NCBI RefSeq assembly: GCF_013522825.1
Contig: NZ_JAAMQZ010000026.1
Coordinates: forward strand, 1-64,000
Length of the DNA stretch: 64,000 nt
From: Stutzerimonas stutzeri
GTDB taxonomy: Bacteria > Pseudomonadota > Gammaproteobacteria > Pseudomonadales > Pseudomonadaceae
Direction: 5' to 3'
Under the pieces are notes generated by a model. The model worked only from the letters and a program-made list of their open reading frames with translations, had not been told where the DNA came from and ran no database searches. The translations under genes and the position numbers were made by a program. Positions 7,786 through 16,088 of the stretch are shown one piece after another (within the stretch, counting starts at the first letter, position 1; each line of letters starts with the position of its first letter).

Positions 7786-9126
7786 TCAGCGTACCTCTGC
7801 TCTCGCTGCCTCCTTTTGGGATTGAGGGCTATCGGTTTGGATGTGGGAATAGGCGTAGCCATCGGCCCGCTGAATCAGGGTGCAGTGGCGGTGGTGGATG
7901 CCCTGCACCACGCCATCAGGCGTCTGGATGTTGAAGCTGCCGGTCTTGCGCACGGCGACGCGACCCTGGTGGGTGCCAGCCTTTTTGCCGGTCGGCACCT
8001 CGGCGCGCACCTGATCGCCGGTCTGGAAACCGAAATGGCGTTTCTGTCGGGTCAAATAGCCGCGTGGAAAACCGTGGGCGGTAAGGCGGGTGCGCTGGTA
8101 CTCGCCGCGTCCGGTGGCCTTGATCGCCAGCGTGGGGCGTTGCCAGTGCTCGATGGCCCTGATCTCACCGACACTGGCTGCATCGAGCGCGTGGGTCTTC
8201 GGAAGGCCGAGGCATCGTCGGTTAAATTTGGTTTGCGCCCCGGTGCCCGTGGTGACCGACAGGCCGGTATCCAGCAGGGCACGGAACAGGGCATTGCGGG
8301 TGGCGTTGACGGCGGCGGCATCCCGAAGTGGGACTTTGGCTTTCGCCTTGATTCGCGCCAGCAGCTCTGACCTGGCCTTCAGGAACACCTCGACTGGCTG
8401 GTTGCCCTTGCGCTGATTACAGGGCCGGCAGGCCAGGGTCAGGTTGGGCACCCGGTCGCTGCCGCCGGCACTGCGCGGAACGATGTGCTCGATCTCCAGC
8501 GGCGTATTTTCAGCGTCGCAGTAGGCGCAGCAGCGGCCCCACTTCTCCAGCAGGTATTCGCGCACCTCGTAGCCGGCCAACTCGCCCTGCTGGTACTTGA
8601 CGCCGCTGATCTCCGGGTTCTGCATGGCCTGCATGTCGAACTTGACCCGCTCGACTGCCAGATCGCTGATCGGAGCCCAGTTACGCATCCTCCCGACCCA
8701 GCCCAGCGTGGTGTCCAGCCGGTGGCGCAAGCTTGGCGGCAGCCAGCCTTCCGGCCGGGTGCGGTTGTCGAAGCGCGGTGTGCGGTGGCGCAGGTTCTGA
8801 CCACGGCGGCGACGGCGAAACGCCGCCCGCTGCTGCATGGCCTGGCGAATCGCTGCGCCCCGATGGGCCAATTCCATCAGTGAGAGAACAGACACCCGCT
8901 GGCCCTTCTGGCGTACCAAGGCAATGCCAGTGAATTTGCTGCCCGGATCGAACTTGAGCGTCAGCGATTGCAGCGCGCTATCGGCCTGCCGCCGATCCAC
9001 CAGACGGATCACGAACGGCACCTGCCGGTGTATGCGGGCGCGACCGCGCTCCAGCAACAATCGCGCTCGCTTCTCGCTGCATGGCATCAACGGCGTGCCT
9101 GTCTTATCCAACACATAGACCGCCAC
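7786..9126 (-). CDS. iscB: IscB, RNA-guided HNH/RuvC DNA endonuclease
   Basis: A 446-residue protein from GTG 9126, chosen because AGGAGG lies 6 bases upstream. Domains in order: PLMP domain (TPLMPCSEKRARLLLERGRA, residues 11-30); RuvC-I with Asp60 in LKFDPGSKFTG; Arg-rich bridge helix (about 97-120); RuvC-II with Glu159; HNH with zinc-ribbon Cys pairs and EIEHIVPRSAGGSDRVPN (His214); RuvC-III with His312 and Asp315 in THALDAAS; then the target-adjacent-motif region. All catalytic residues are present. IscB is the ancestor-like relative of Cas9 and uses an omega RNA encoded upstream. No IS200/IS605 TnpA lies nearby. The last 20 or so codons overlap the NERD gene and probably derive from host sequence. 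Confidence 0.93.
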   Translation of the reverse strand: MAVYVLDKTGTPLMPCSEKRARLLLERGRARIHRQVPFVIRLVDRRQADSALQSLTLKFDPGSKFTGIALVRQKGQRVSVLSLMELAHRGAAIRQAMQQRAAFRRRRRGQNLRHRTPRFDNRTRPEGWLPPSLRHRLDTTLGWVGRMRNWAPISDLAVERVKFDMQAMQNPEISGVKYQQGELAGYEVREYLLEKWGRCCAYCDAENTPLEIEHIVPRSAGGSDRVPNLTLACRPCNQRKGNQPVEVFLKARSELLARIKAKAKVPLRDAAAVNATRNALFRALLDTGLSVTTGTGAQTKFNRRCLGLPKTHALDAASVGEIRAIEHWQRPTLAIKATGRGEYQRTRLTAHGFPRGYLTRQKRHFGFQTGDQVRAEVPTGKKAGTHQGRVAVRKTGSFNIQTPDGVVQGIHHRHCTLIQRADGYAYSHIQTDSPQSQKEAARAEVR

Positions 9127-9408
9127 GGCGATCCTCCTTTGAACTATGCCCTTACGGGCCTGGTGACGGAGCCTTGCGGCTCGCTCCCCTCGGGAATGTC
9201 TGCACCCGGCTCCCGCTGTCGCGGCGGTCGGAATCTTCGGCGTTTTACCTTTCGCCAGCATGATCCCGACCTTCCAGTGCCCGGAACTGAGGAAGCATTC
9301 CGGGGTGGGTCGGTTCGACCTGGTGCAAACGGAGCGGGTTAATACCGCTTTCCCTGGTCAACCCAGCCTGCTTTCACAAGCTCCGACCTTCAGGCCGGGG
9401 TAGTTGAC
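7840..9408 (-). mobile_element. Solo iscB element (omega RNA plus iscB, no tnpA)
   Basis: The unit runs from the first scaffold base of the predicted omega RNA (about 9408) to the end of the conserved IscB coding region (ADGYAYS, about 7840). It lies between traU and the NERD gene on the tra coding strand. Related elements move with TnpA in trans or are domesticated. The right edge is uncertain by tens of bases. Confidence 0.6.
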
Positions 9409-9424
9409 TCATACCATCGCAAAT
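9140..9424 (-). ncRNA. Predicted IscB omega RNA with 5' guide
   Basis: The roughly 280 bases upstream of iscB contain no credible gene and fold into an omega-RNA-like series. An outer stem GTCAAC/GTTGAC (from 9408) encloses hairpins CCGGCC-TGAA-GGTCGG and AGCTTGT-GAAA-GCAGGCT. Further stems follow, including GCCC-GTAA-GGGC close to iscB. In known IscB loci the guide is the 16 or so bases 5' of the scaffold, here ATTTGCGATGGTATGA (9424-9409), which lies in the flanking DNA after traU. Boundaries are inferred from family architecture. Confidence 0.65.
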
Positions 9425-9448
9425 CCGCCCTTACGTGCGGATTCTCCA
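9424..9448 (-). other. Hairpin between traU and the omega RNA
   Basis: AATCCGC and GCGGATT form a 7-bp stem just after the traU stop codon, directly before the predicted omega RNA guide. It may terminate or process the traU transcript, or be part of the insertion-site context recognised by the element. Confidence 0.4.
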
Positions 9449-10501
9449 TTAGAGCTTCGAGCAGCAATCTGTCCATCGCCAGAACATGTACATGGCATCG
9501 TTCCCAGTACCTGGAACATGCCGACTAGGCCCACCCTCCCAAGTCTGCGGCGGTTCTCCGAGCCACATTGCTCTGCTGTTCTGCGACTTTGGCCAGAACT
9601 GGGTCACTTTGTACTGGCTTTTCGGAATCGTCGGGTAGATACCCGCCTTGCACACGTTTTCATCACCCATAGTGCGTCGAGCGAGGCCCCTGCGGTGTTG
9701 CTGAGCGATCACTCGCGCAGCCAGCAATGCTGTCGTCCGGTTTGCATCTTGCGCCACGGTTACGCCGGCAAATGGGTAGATGCTCCCCCATGTACCGGTA
9801 CACCACCAAAGCGACTCAAGAGGTTCCTTTCGAGCGGTAACCAGCGCGGATTCGGCAGCACAGGCCGCAATAGCGATTGGGTTTGCCACGGCCGCGGACT
9901 CGGGGTGCTGGAAGAAAGCCAACGTACCGTTGTTCCAGGTCGGGTCGATCTCAGTGAAAGAGATGATATCGAGGTCGAGATAACCGTCCGGGTTGCATTT
10001 GGTAGGCGTATAGAGATCGAGGATCTGAAGTAGCGGGAATGCATACAGATGCGCGTGGTAGAACGACCCGGCAGCCTGACCTGTCTGGGTGCTGTTGTCC
10101 TGCCGAAGTCGGCCATAGCTGCGCTTGTTGCCAAGCGGCAGCGTTACACCACCTAGGGTTGGCGAGCAGCCTGGCTTACGGACAGTTTCAACCATCCGTG
10201 CCGGCTCCCACATTGCAGTGATGATTCCGGGCTTGTAGATCGAGGATGAGCCTTCCTGGCAGATGCAGAAGACCATTTTTGTAGCCTTCGCGGGGGCTGT
10301 GCCGGGGGTTATTTGCACACCAGAAACACGAATTGGGAAGAGGCACGCCCAGCAGATGTCGGTGAACAACTTCGGACCAAAAAGGCCAGAGTCCTCACAC
10401 ATCACCTCTCCGGAAGAGGACGCCTCAGCCGCTATCCCTGGCAGGGAAAACATGCCTGCAATCACCAGAATTGCGGCGGTTATTACCTTATTGATGCTCA
10501 T
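9449..10501 (-). CDS. traU: TraU, F-type conjugal transfer protein
   Basis: A 350-residue protein with a signal peptide, rich in paired cysteines (CEDSGLFGPKLFTDICWACLFP, shown in part) as in TraU. TraU is a periplasmic protein needed for DNA transfer more than for pilus formation. Start ATG 10501 is preceded by GAGGAGG. It overlaps the end of the trbC-traW fusion by 14 bp. It is the last tra gene before the IscB insertion and closes the dsbC-traC-S26-trbC/traW-traU operon. Confidence 0.92.
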   Translation of the reverse strand: MSINKVITAAILVIAGMFSLPGIAAEASSSGEVMCEDSGLFGPKLFTDICWACLFPIRVSGVQITPGTAPAKATKMVFCICQEGSSSIYKPGIITAMWEPARMVETVRKPGCSPTLGGVTLPLGNKRSYGRLRQDNSTQTGQAAGSFYHAHLYAFPLLQILDLYTPTKCNPDGYLDLDIISFTEIDPTWNNGTLAFFQHPESAAVANPIAIAACAAESALVTARKEPLESLWWCTGTWGSIYPFAGVTVAQDANRTTALLAARVIAQQHRRGLARRTMGDENVCKAGIYPTIPKSQYKVTQFWPKSQNSRAMWLGEPPQTWEGGPSRHVPGTGNDAMYMFWRWTDCCSKL

Positions 10502-11729
10502 GATTGGCCTCCTCGAAGGCTGTTTGAGCAACCTCGCGGACGATAAAGTTTTTGGTGTCGGCTGTTACGACAGATGGGGCTCGAAAGATTTGGAAGCGCT
10601 CCGCCATGTCAGGCGGCAGCAGGTACAAGGGCGCATCCAGGCTGTCCTGAACGCTGTTGAACAGATCCCAACCAGAGGCAGTGGGAATCTGAGTCGCCAT
10701 CACAGTGACGGTCAGATTTGCCCCATGGTCTGCATATTCACGCTTCGCCAGGGCAACCTGCCAAGGTTGCGTCGGATCAATCACGACCAGTTTCTGGTCA
10801 AACGGCATCATGTCGAGTGGATTGATCCTCCCCGCCTTCTGAACAACCCTTCCTTGGCTATCGAGAATGTCATTGGGAACGATGACAGATGCGTCGACGA
10901 GGCGTGTCGCACTCTCCGTTACCGGAGGCAATGGGTGCCCTTTGTGGTTATCCCAAAACCGAGCGATTGCTCGCTTCTTCATGGCGTCGGTGTCCAGCTC
11001 TGCGATGCGCTGTTTCGCAACCTCCATGAGGTCTGGCTCGATGATTTCCTGTGTAGAGCCAATAGTGCCTAGATCCCCACGCTTACCATCCTTAACCGCC
11101 CCCTCGATATAGCTAACGGAGGACGACCCAGCAGCTTTAGCGATCAAAGCATCATTCGGTGCTTCGAGAGCGACGGTGGGGACGGCTGAAACGCTATGAC
11201 GCTGGAATGCGAGAGGATCGAGCAGAACACTCACAGTGCTTTGCGTCTCTTGCGTGAGGAGGTGCATTTTGGTCACAGCATCGCCCATCGACATACCATC
11301 AGGAATGCCTCGAAAAACGATGCCAACACCAGGCAGTCCGTCAAAGGACAGCAGTATGTCTTTGAGGGCAGTGGCTCCCATCGACCACGACACGAATATT
11401 AGAGTGCGGTTTCCATCGCCCAGGGGATGTTTTTTCTCGCGATCTGAGCCATCTGCGCTGGCGAGTGCTGACTCGTTCTGCAGGGACTCCTCATCACTGC
11501 CTTGAGCGATCGCCTTTTCGGCCATCTCACCCACCCAACTCATGTCATCGCGGCCGCTTACTTCATCGCGTGCCGCTTTCGCATTTCGGCTGATTTCCCT
11601 GACCTGCTCGAGGAGCGCCGGATCGAATTCATTGATGTCGTACTTGCGAATGCCAAGGTCATCGCCGGCGATGGCCATCGTGCAGCCGAAGGCCAGCCCA
11701 ATGCACATGGCTAGTTGCTTTTTCACCAT
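10488..11729 (-). CDS. TrbC-TraW fusion protein
   Basis: A 413-residue protein joining two F-type components that are separate in plasmid F. After a signal peptide, residues about 105-200 match the thioredoxin-like TrbC domain (LIFVSWSMGATALKDIL, GIPDGMSMG). Residues from about 224 (RGDLGTIGSTQEIIEPDL) are the signature start of mature TraW. TrbC and TraW act together in the periplasm in pilus assembly and transfer, which makes a fusion plausible. Start and stop overlap the neighbours. Confidence 0.85.
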   Translation of the reverse strand: MVKKQLAMCIGLAFGCTMAIAGDDLGIRKYDINEFDPALLEQVREISRNAKAARDEVSGRDDMSWVGEMAEKAIAQGSDEESLQNESALASADGSDREKKHPLGDGNRTLIFVSWSMGATALKDILLSFDGLPGVGIVFRGIPDGMSMGDAVTKMHLLTQETQSTVSVLLDPLAFQRHSVSAVPTVALEAPNDALIAKAAGSSSVSYIEGAVKDGKRGDLGTIGSTQEIIEPDLMEVAKQRIAELDTDAMKKRAIARFWDNHKGHPLPPVTESATRLVDASVIVPNDILDSQGRVVQKAGRINPLDMMPFDQKLVVIDPTQPWQVALAKREYADHGANLTVTVMATQIPTASGWDLFNSVQDSLDAPLYLLPPDMAERFQIFRAPSVVTADTKNFIVREVAQTAFEEANHEHQ

Positions 11730-12295
11730 ATTGGATACGCCTTCCCGATGATTTGGTCCGTCGACGCTGAGCCCCAGTAGCGGGAGTCGAAAGAATCTGG
11801 CGTGCGGCCGAAGAACCAGTAACGGCCCTCGCCTATTTCCCCTTCCCGAACGTATTTCTGGGGATCAATCCCGTGCTGGTTGGCTACCTGAAGCCCTTTG
11901 CCCACGGACACGCCATTGATGGTTGTCTCATCAAGCGTGACCTTGGCGCGATCGCCAGGCATCCCCTCGAGCACCTTCACGATGATCGTGCCGTCAGCAA
12001 AAATCGGACTCAGACCTTTGGAGTGAAAGGCATAGATTTCCCCTCGCACCAGGTCATCCTGCTTTTTATCGATGATCCATAGCCTGTAAGGGGGCAGGCA
12101 TAGGGAGTCCTGGCTAGCGATAGCGATCGAATAACGGGATGCCAGCAGCACAACGCTGCCGGCAACCACTGCGGAAAAGAGTAGGCCTTTGCCGAGAAAG
12201 GCTGCCGAGAGTCGCTTTGGAGCTCGATCTCGCTCAACCTTCGCCATTGCCCTTCGCACCTTGGCCTCAATGCTGAAGGGGTTCGACAACGCCAT
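11723..12295 (-). CDS. S26-family signal peptidase (TraF/TrhF-type) of the transfer system
   Basis: A 190-residue protein with one N-terminal membrane anchor (about residues 36-55) followed by an S26 peptidase domain: candidate nucleophile Ser64 in SQDSLCLPPYR, general base Lys107 in GTIIVKVLEGMPGD, and the C-terminal box GRTPDSFDSRYWG. Peptidases of this kind process pilin in P-type and H-type transfer systems. It overlaps traC by 1 bp (TAATG) and the trbC-traW fusion by 7 bp. It is unrelated to the thioredoxin-like TraF at 2443-3468 despite the shared name. Confidence 0.85.
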   Translation of the reverse strand: MALSNPFSIEAKVRRAMAKVERDRAPKRLSAAFLGKGLLFSAVVAGSVVLLASRYSIAIASQDSLCLPPYRLWIIDKKQDDLVRGEIYAFHSKGLSPIFADGTIIVKVLEGMPGDRAKVTLDETTINGVSVGKGLQVANQHGIDPQKYVREGEIGEGRYWFFGRTPDSFDSRYWGSASTDQIIGKAYPIW

Positions 12296-14760
12296 TACGC
12301 GACTTCCGCCGGATTAGAGCTGTACTCGACACCTCGGTCACGGAGCACGCGCAGAATTGCCTCATCCTGCGGAACGCCAGTGAGCGTGTAATTTCGGATC
12401 GCCTGCACATCTTCAGGTGCGGTCGAGTAGAGGAGGATCGAATATGGGTCCACCGTGAGGCGCACGATACCGGCCCCGCGGGGGGTGAGCATGAAGATCT
12501 CGGAGTAATGCCCCTTGTACGACTTAACAGTCTTCAGGATTCGATAGCCACCCTCTCCCAGCGGCAGACGCTTGTTTTCCTGGATAGCATCAATAGCTTC
12601 GGCCTTTTGACCGAGTAGGAGGGTGAACGCGGAGTTTTCAGCAATGGCCTGTCCGACTTTGTTCTGATAGAGGTCGTTGACCCCCTGGGTAATGACGATG
12701 GCACTACCCCCATATTTCCGGAATCGCCGGTAACCGTGCTCAATGAATTCACCAACGTTGCCCTGGGAGAGCAGCGACCAGGCTTCATCGATGATCACAA
12801 TTTTCGGGCGGTCACGCTCACCGAGGTACATGTCCTGCTGGATTTGGTAGATCAGCTGAAGGAGCACCACTTGCTGAAGGTGTTGGCGGCCCTTCAGTTC
12901 CTCAAGCTCGAGTACGGTGAAGGGATTCTTGAAGTTGAGATTGTTCTTCCCGTTAAAGAAACGGCCGTACTGCCCCTTCGAGGTGAATGCGAAGAGCTGA
13001 TGGCCAATGTCTTGAATACGCGGATCTGGGTCGCCAAGTAGAGAATCGGCGATGTTGTCGACGATCATCGTCTTGCCCAGCTCTTCCCAGCATTGTGTGA
13101 GGTGCCTTTTTAGCCCGGCAGTTTGGAAGTCGATCAGGGGCACGGTTGGGGCAGCCATGGCAGAGAGCAGCCCAACCAGGACATCCTCCTCCTCGCTGTA
13201 GTCCTCAATCAGCTCGAAGGGGTTGAGACAGAGATTCGACTCCTGGTCAAAGCGTGCAAAGTCGCCCTTGTACGCCTCAGATAGCTTTAGGTAGGACAGG
13301 CCCACGTCGATGACCCACACCTTCGCTCCAATGCTCAGATACGACGTGATGAGATAGTTGGTCGCAAACGACTTACCGGAGCCCGACTGGGCCGCGATCA
13401 TCGCGTTGTAATTGGTGTCGGAGTCAAAGAGGTTGAAGCTAACCGGCTGACCGTTTCGGGAAATGAACGGGGCCACCTGGGTTCCAGTGCCCTTCCAATC
13501 GCCATAGATCGGCAGCAAAGGTAATGCCTGGGTGAGGCTCAATGTCTTGAACCGGAACAGCTCCCTCATCGCATCCGGGTCGGCACACATAGGTAGGGAG
13601 TTCACGAACACGGGCAGCACACAAAACTTGTCCTCCATGAGGCTGAAGCCCTGCGTGGCAAAATGGCTCTTCGCATTCGACGCTGCCTGAATGAGGTCTT
13701 CCCGGTTCCGGCCGAATACCACGAGGGTCATTGTCGCCTGTACGTTGGGAAGCCCTTTGTCGAGATCTTCAAACAGCGTGTCATAGGCTTCCTTCGTCTT
13801 CCGTAGAACGGGTACGAAATGCACCATCGGGCCGAAGCTCTGGTTGATGGCCCATTGGCGGCGCTTCGACAGCTTGTCCTTTGTTTCCAGCTGGGGAGGG
13901 AAATACAGGGTCATGTTGATGATGCAGTTACCCCGGATTCCGCCGCGCTGGGACAGAATGTCAGCGAGGTACTGAGAGGCATCGCCCTGCCACATGACAT
14001 CAGGGAAGCGCTTGGCCGACAGCGTTTTTACAAAGCAGTCATCTCCGATCTGAAGGTGGTCTTTCTTCACGTCGAGGCTGCGGTTGTAGTCGAGGATCTG
14101 CTCATTCAGGGGCTTGTCTGTGTCCGCCTTCATGTCCGGATCTTCGCGCCACGACGCCGATGGCCCTTGGTTCAGGATGGAGGAGAAAATTTCCCGGTAG
14201 GAGTCGTTGGTGAGCGGCACGGCTGCCAGGTTGCAGCTGTCCAGCGAGGTTCGCAGTCCGTCGAAAAGCTCCTTCGCCGCGTTCGCTTCTGTCTGGGTAG
14301 GCAACGCATTGGCGATCGGAATTGTTACGGATACGACCAGGCTCTGTTCACGAATGCGTACACCTGAGATTGAATCAACTGGGCGCATGGTTCGGTCACT
14401 GAAATACTCGGCCCGCGCGTTCGTCACTTTCTCCAGCAAGGCTTGGGTTTCCACGGGAAGGTCAGTGCGGCCGGATTCACGGAAGGCCCGACGCAGACGA
14501 AGGAATCCCGTCTTCATCTCATTGATATTTTCAGTGCAAATCAGGCTGAACTGAATCGTTGTCTTCTCAGGCCAGTCGACCGTCAAACCAGCTTTCAGGC
14601 GGTCGCCTTCATCCCCGTTTGAGCCTGAGAGCGGGGAACACAGGAATGCGAATCCTAGGCGGTTCCCTTCCAGCTGGAACAGGTAAAGATTCGGCTCGTA
14701 GGCGAGGCCGTTGATCAGCTTCGAGAGCCGAGGTGTTGAGCGGATAAGCGCTTTGAGCAT
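12295..14760 (-). CDS. traC: TraC, ATPase of the F-type secretion system
   Basis: An 821-residue VirB4-class ATPase. Walker A (IAAQSGSGKSFATNY) is near residue 460 and Walker B (RPKIVIIDEAWSLL) near residue 655, followed by GSAIVITQGVNDL. TraC powers pilus assembly at the inner membrane. It lies 11 bp after the dsbC-like gene, within the same operon. Length fits the family. Confidence 0.95.
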   Translation of the reverse strand: MLKALIRSTPRLSKLINGLAYEPNLYLFQLEGNRLGFAFLCSPLSGSNGDEGDRLKAGLTVDWPEKTTIQFSLICTENINEMKTGFLRLRRAFRESGRTDLPVETQALLEKVTNARAEYFSDRTMRPVDSISGVRIREQSLVVSVTIPIANALPTQTEANAAKELFDGLRTSLDSCNLAAVPLTNDSYREIFSSILNQGPSASWREDPDMKADTDKPLNEQILDYNRSLDVKKDHLQIGDDCFVKTLSAKRFPDVMWQGDASQYLADILSQRGGIRGNCIINMTLYFPPQLETKDKLSKRRQWAINQSFGPMVHFVPVLRKTKEAYDTLFEDLDKGLPNVQATMTLVVFGRNREDLIQAASNAKSHFATQGFSLMEDKFCVLPVFVNSLPMCADPDAMRELFRFKTLSLTQALPLLPIYGDWKGTGTQVAPFISRNGQPVSFNLFDSDTNYNAMIAAQSGSGKSFATNYLITSYLSIGAKVWVIDVGLSYLKLSEAYKGDFARFDQESNLCLNPFELIEDYSEEEDVLVGLLSAMAAPTVPLIDFQTAGLKRHLTQCWEELGKTMIVDNIADSLLGDPDPRIQDIGHQLFAFTSKGQYGRFFNGKNNLNFKNPFTVLELEELKGRQHLQQVVLLQLIYQIQQDMYLGERDRPKIVIIDEAWSLLSQGNVGEFIEHGYRRFRKYGGSAIVITQGVNDLYQNKVGQAIAENSAFTLLLGQKAEAIDAIQENKRLPLGEGGYRILKTVKSYKGHYSEIFMLTPRGAGIVRLTVDPYSILLYSTAPEDVQAIRNYTLTGVPQDEAILRVLRDRGVEYSSNPAEVA

Positions 14761-14771
14761 TTCTGAATTCC

Positions 14772-15485
14772 TTAGAGGGTGCGATTCGATTCAATCCAGG
14801 CGCGCAGGCCTTCTTCAGGCTTGCCTTCTCGGGTCAAACCGTCATCACGAATGAGGAAAGGGACATTTCGAGCTCCAAGAAACTGAGCTGTCATCCGGCG
14901 CTTCGAGATCACATCGAGATCACACTGCGCGGTTGGGAGCTGTTCGAGAGGAGTTTTCATGTCGCCGGAAGCGCCAGCTTTCCACGCAGCAACCTTGTCT
15001 TTCGCGCAGAGGAGTTCTTTGGTGCGCACCGCGCTCTCTTGGCTGAGCAGCGGCAACATCAGCACGTCGAGTCGATACCCCTCGGGAAGGGATGAGCGGG
15101 CTTGTTGAATGATCTCTTTGCAGAAACCACAAGCAGGGTCGGAGAACATGGTGATTGCTTTCTCACCGTTGCCGACTGTGAGGGGGGCGAGATCCTTGAA
15201 ACCGAGGTTGGTCTTATCCACTGGGATGTAGTGGGCGGCGATCCGAGCATCCTCGATGGTTTTTAACTCTTTCTTCGCCCACACGTCATAAACCGTTCCC
15301 TGGATGATGAATCGGCCGGTATCGCTGATGATGGCGAATTTGCCGTTCTTCTCGATCGCCAGCATTGCAGACGCAGGAAGCATCACTACCTTGTCTGCGT
15401 TCTTGTCCGCAGGGCTCGCTGCTACTGCGGTGCCAGCCAATGCAAGCAGCGTCATCGCAAGAATGGTTCGGGTTGGTTTGAACAT
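14772..15485 (-). CDS. DsbC-type periplasmic disulfide isomerase
   Basis: A 237-residue protein with a signal peptide (cleavage near VAA/AS), a DsbC-like N-terminal dimerisation region, and a thioredoxin domain with the active site DPACGFC near residue 119. The cis-Pro loop is RNVPFLI. It likely reshuffles disulfides in Cys-rich TraN, TraU and TraH. Start ATG 15485 follows CAGGAGG. It is the first gene of the traC operon and has its own tra-box promoter. Confidence 0.88.
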   Translation of the reverse strand: MFKPTRTILAMTLLALAGTAVAASPADKNADKVVMLPASAMLAIEKNGKFAIISDTGRFIIQGTVYDVWAKKELKTIEDARIAAHYIPVDKTNLGFKDLAPLTVGNGEKAITMFSDPACGFCKEIIQQARSSLPEGYRLDVLMLPLLSQESAVRTKELLCAKDKVAAWKAGASGDMKTPLEQLPTAQCDLDVISKRRMTAQFLGARNVPFLIRDDGLTREGKPEEGLRAWIESNRTL

Positions 15486-15512
15486 GGGCTTACCTCCTGA
15501 GTCGATTCACCC

Positions 15513-15572
15513 AGAGTATTTGGCCCGGAAAAGAAAAGGCCTCTTTTTCAGGACGTTTTAGCGTCGGAAAAA
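15513..15572 (-). promoter_or_regulatory. Tra-box operator and promoter of the dsbC-traC operon
   Basis: The left half TTTTTCCGACG and right half CCTGAAAAA (15552-15544) have the standard spacing. The -10 hexamer TACTCT is at 15518-15513, exactly 26 bases downstream. The box lies inside the arms of a terminator-like palindrome (15535-15581), so one sequence appears to serve both functions. Confidence 0.7.
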
Positions 15573-15581
15573 GAGGCCTTT
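15535..15581 (-). terminator. Terminator after the pilin gene, overlapping the tra box
   Basis: AAAGGCCTCTTTTTC and GAAAAAGAGGCCTTT form a perfect 15-bp stem, followed on the minus strand by TTCTTTTCC. It would end or attenuate the pilin transcript before the dsbC-traC operon. Confidence 0.7.
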
Positions 15582-15603
15582 CAGAGAGGCGTTCTGACTG
15601 AGA

Positions 15604-15948
15604 TCAGAAGCCTACAGGCAGGGCTTGGAGAGCGTTGGTGACTACAGCTGCTGCTGGGATAGTTGCCGACATTACCGACTCGATAACATCCGGCGCAGCA
15701 TAGAGGCCAACACCGCCGCCAACGCCAGTAACGAACGGCATAAGCGATTGGCGGAGAACGCCCGCGCCGATGCCGGTGAGGATCATCAGACCGATCAGAA
15801 TGCGGCCGAGGGTACCTTGCATCCACTCAGTCAAGGTAATCCACACGCTATCGAACGTATCGCCGCCGGTACCCGCGAGCGCGGTACCGGCGACCACCAT
15901 TGCCGCTGCGATGGCCATCGTTTGGAGGGTTGCTTTGTTGACGTGCAT
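15604..15948 (-). CDS. traA: TraA-like pilin precursor
   Basis: A 114-residue protein with a signal sequence ending near ALAG (residues 22-26) and two hydrophobic helices (about 45-65 and 71-98) as in F/H-type propilins. Start ATG 15948 is preceded by TAGGAG; an upstream in-frame extension is less likely. It is transcribed alone from its own tra box and followed by a strong terminator, consistent with high separate expression of the major pilus subunit. Confidence 0.8.
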   Translation of the reverse strand: MHVNKATLQTMAIAAAMVVAGTALAGTGGDTFDSVWITLTEWMQGTLGRILIGLMILTGIGAGVLRQSLMPFVTGVGGGVGLYAAPDVIESVMSATIPAAAVVTNALQALPVGF

Positions 15949-15997
15949 TGGTCTTGCTCCTAGAGGTTGACATGCGCAGGGGCTGCGCTCAGGAGAC

Positions 15998-16057
15998 ATT
16001 TTTCGTGCTTTCCGTAAGCCTGTGTTTCGCTTTCAGGCGCATTTGTCGACGGAAATT
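15998..16057 (-). promoter_or_regulatory. Tra-box operator and promoter of the pilin gene
   Basis: The left half AATTTCCGTCG and right half CCTGAAAGC (16037-16029) are followed by the -10 hexamer AAAAAT at 16003-15998, 26 bases downstream. The left half merges with the T-tract of the preceding gene's terminator. Confidence 0.7.
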
Positions 16058-16082
16058 AAAAAGGGCCGCTTTATGCGGCCCT
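16058..16082 (-). terminator. Terminator of the giant Ig-like gene
   Basis: GGGCCGC-ATAAA-GCGGCCC is a 7-bp perfect stem followed on the minus strand by TTTTTAATTT. It ends transcription just before the pilin promoter. Confidence 0.85.
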
Positions 16083-16088
16083 TCTCTT

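Noticed and set aside
8052..9118. Several long reading frames on both strands across iscB
   Set aside because: They are shadows of the GC-rich iscB coding sequence; only the minus-strand IscB frame shows protein motifs.
11723..12295. S26 protein as a host leader peptidase
   Set aside because: Its position between traC and the trbC-traW fusion with overlapping codons and its single anchor indicate the transfer-system peptidase.
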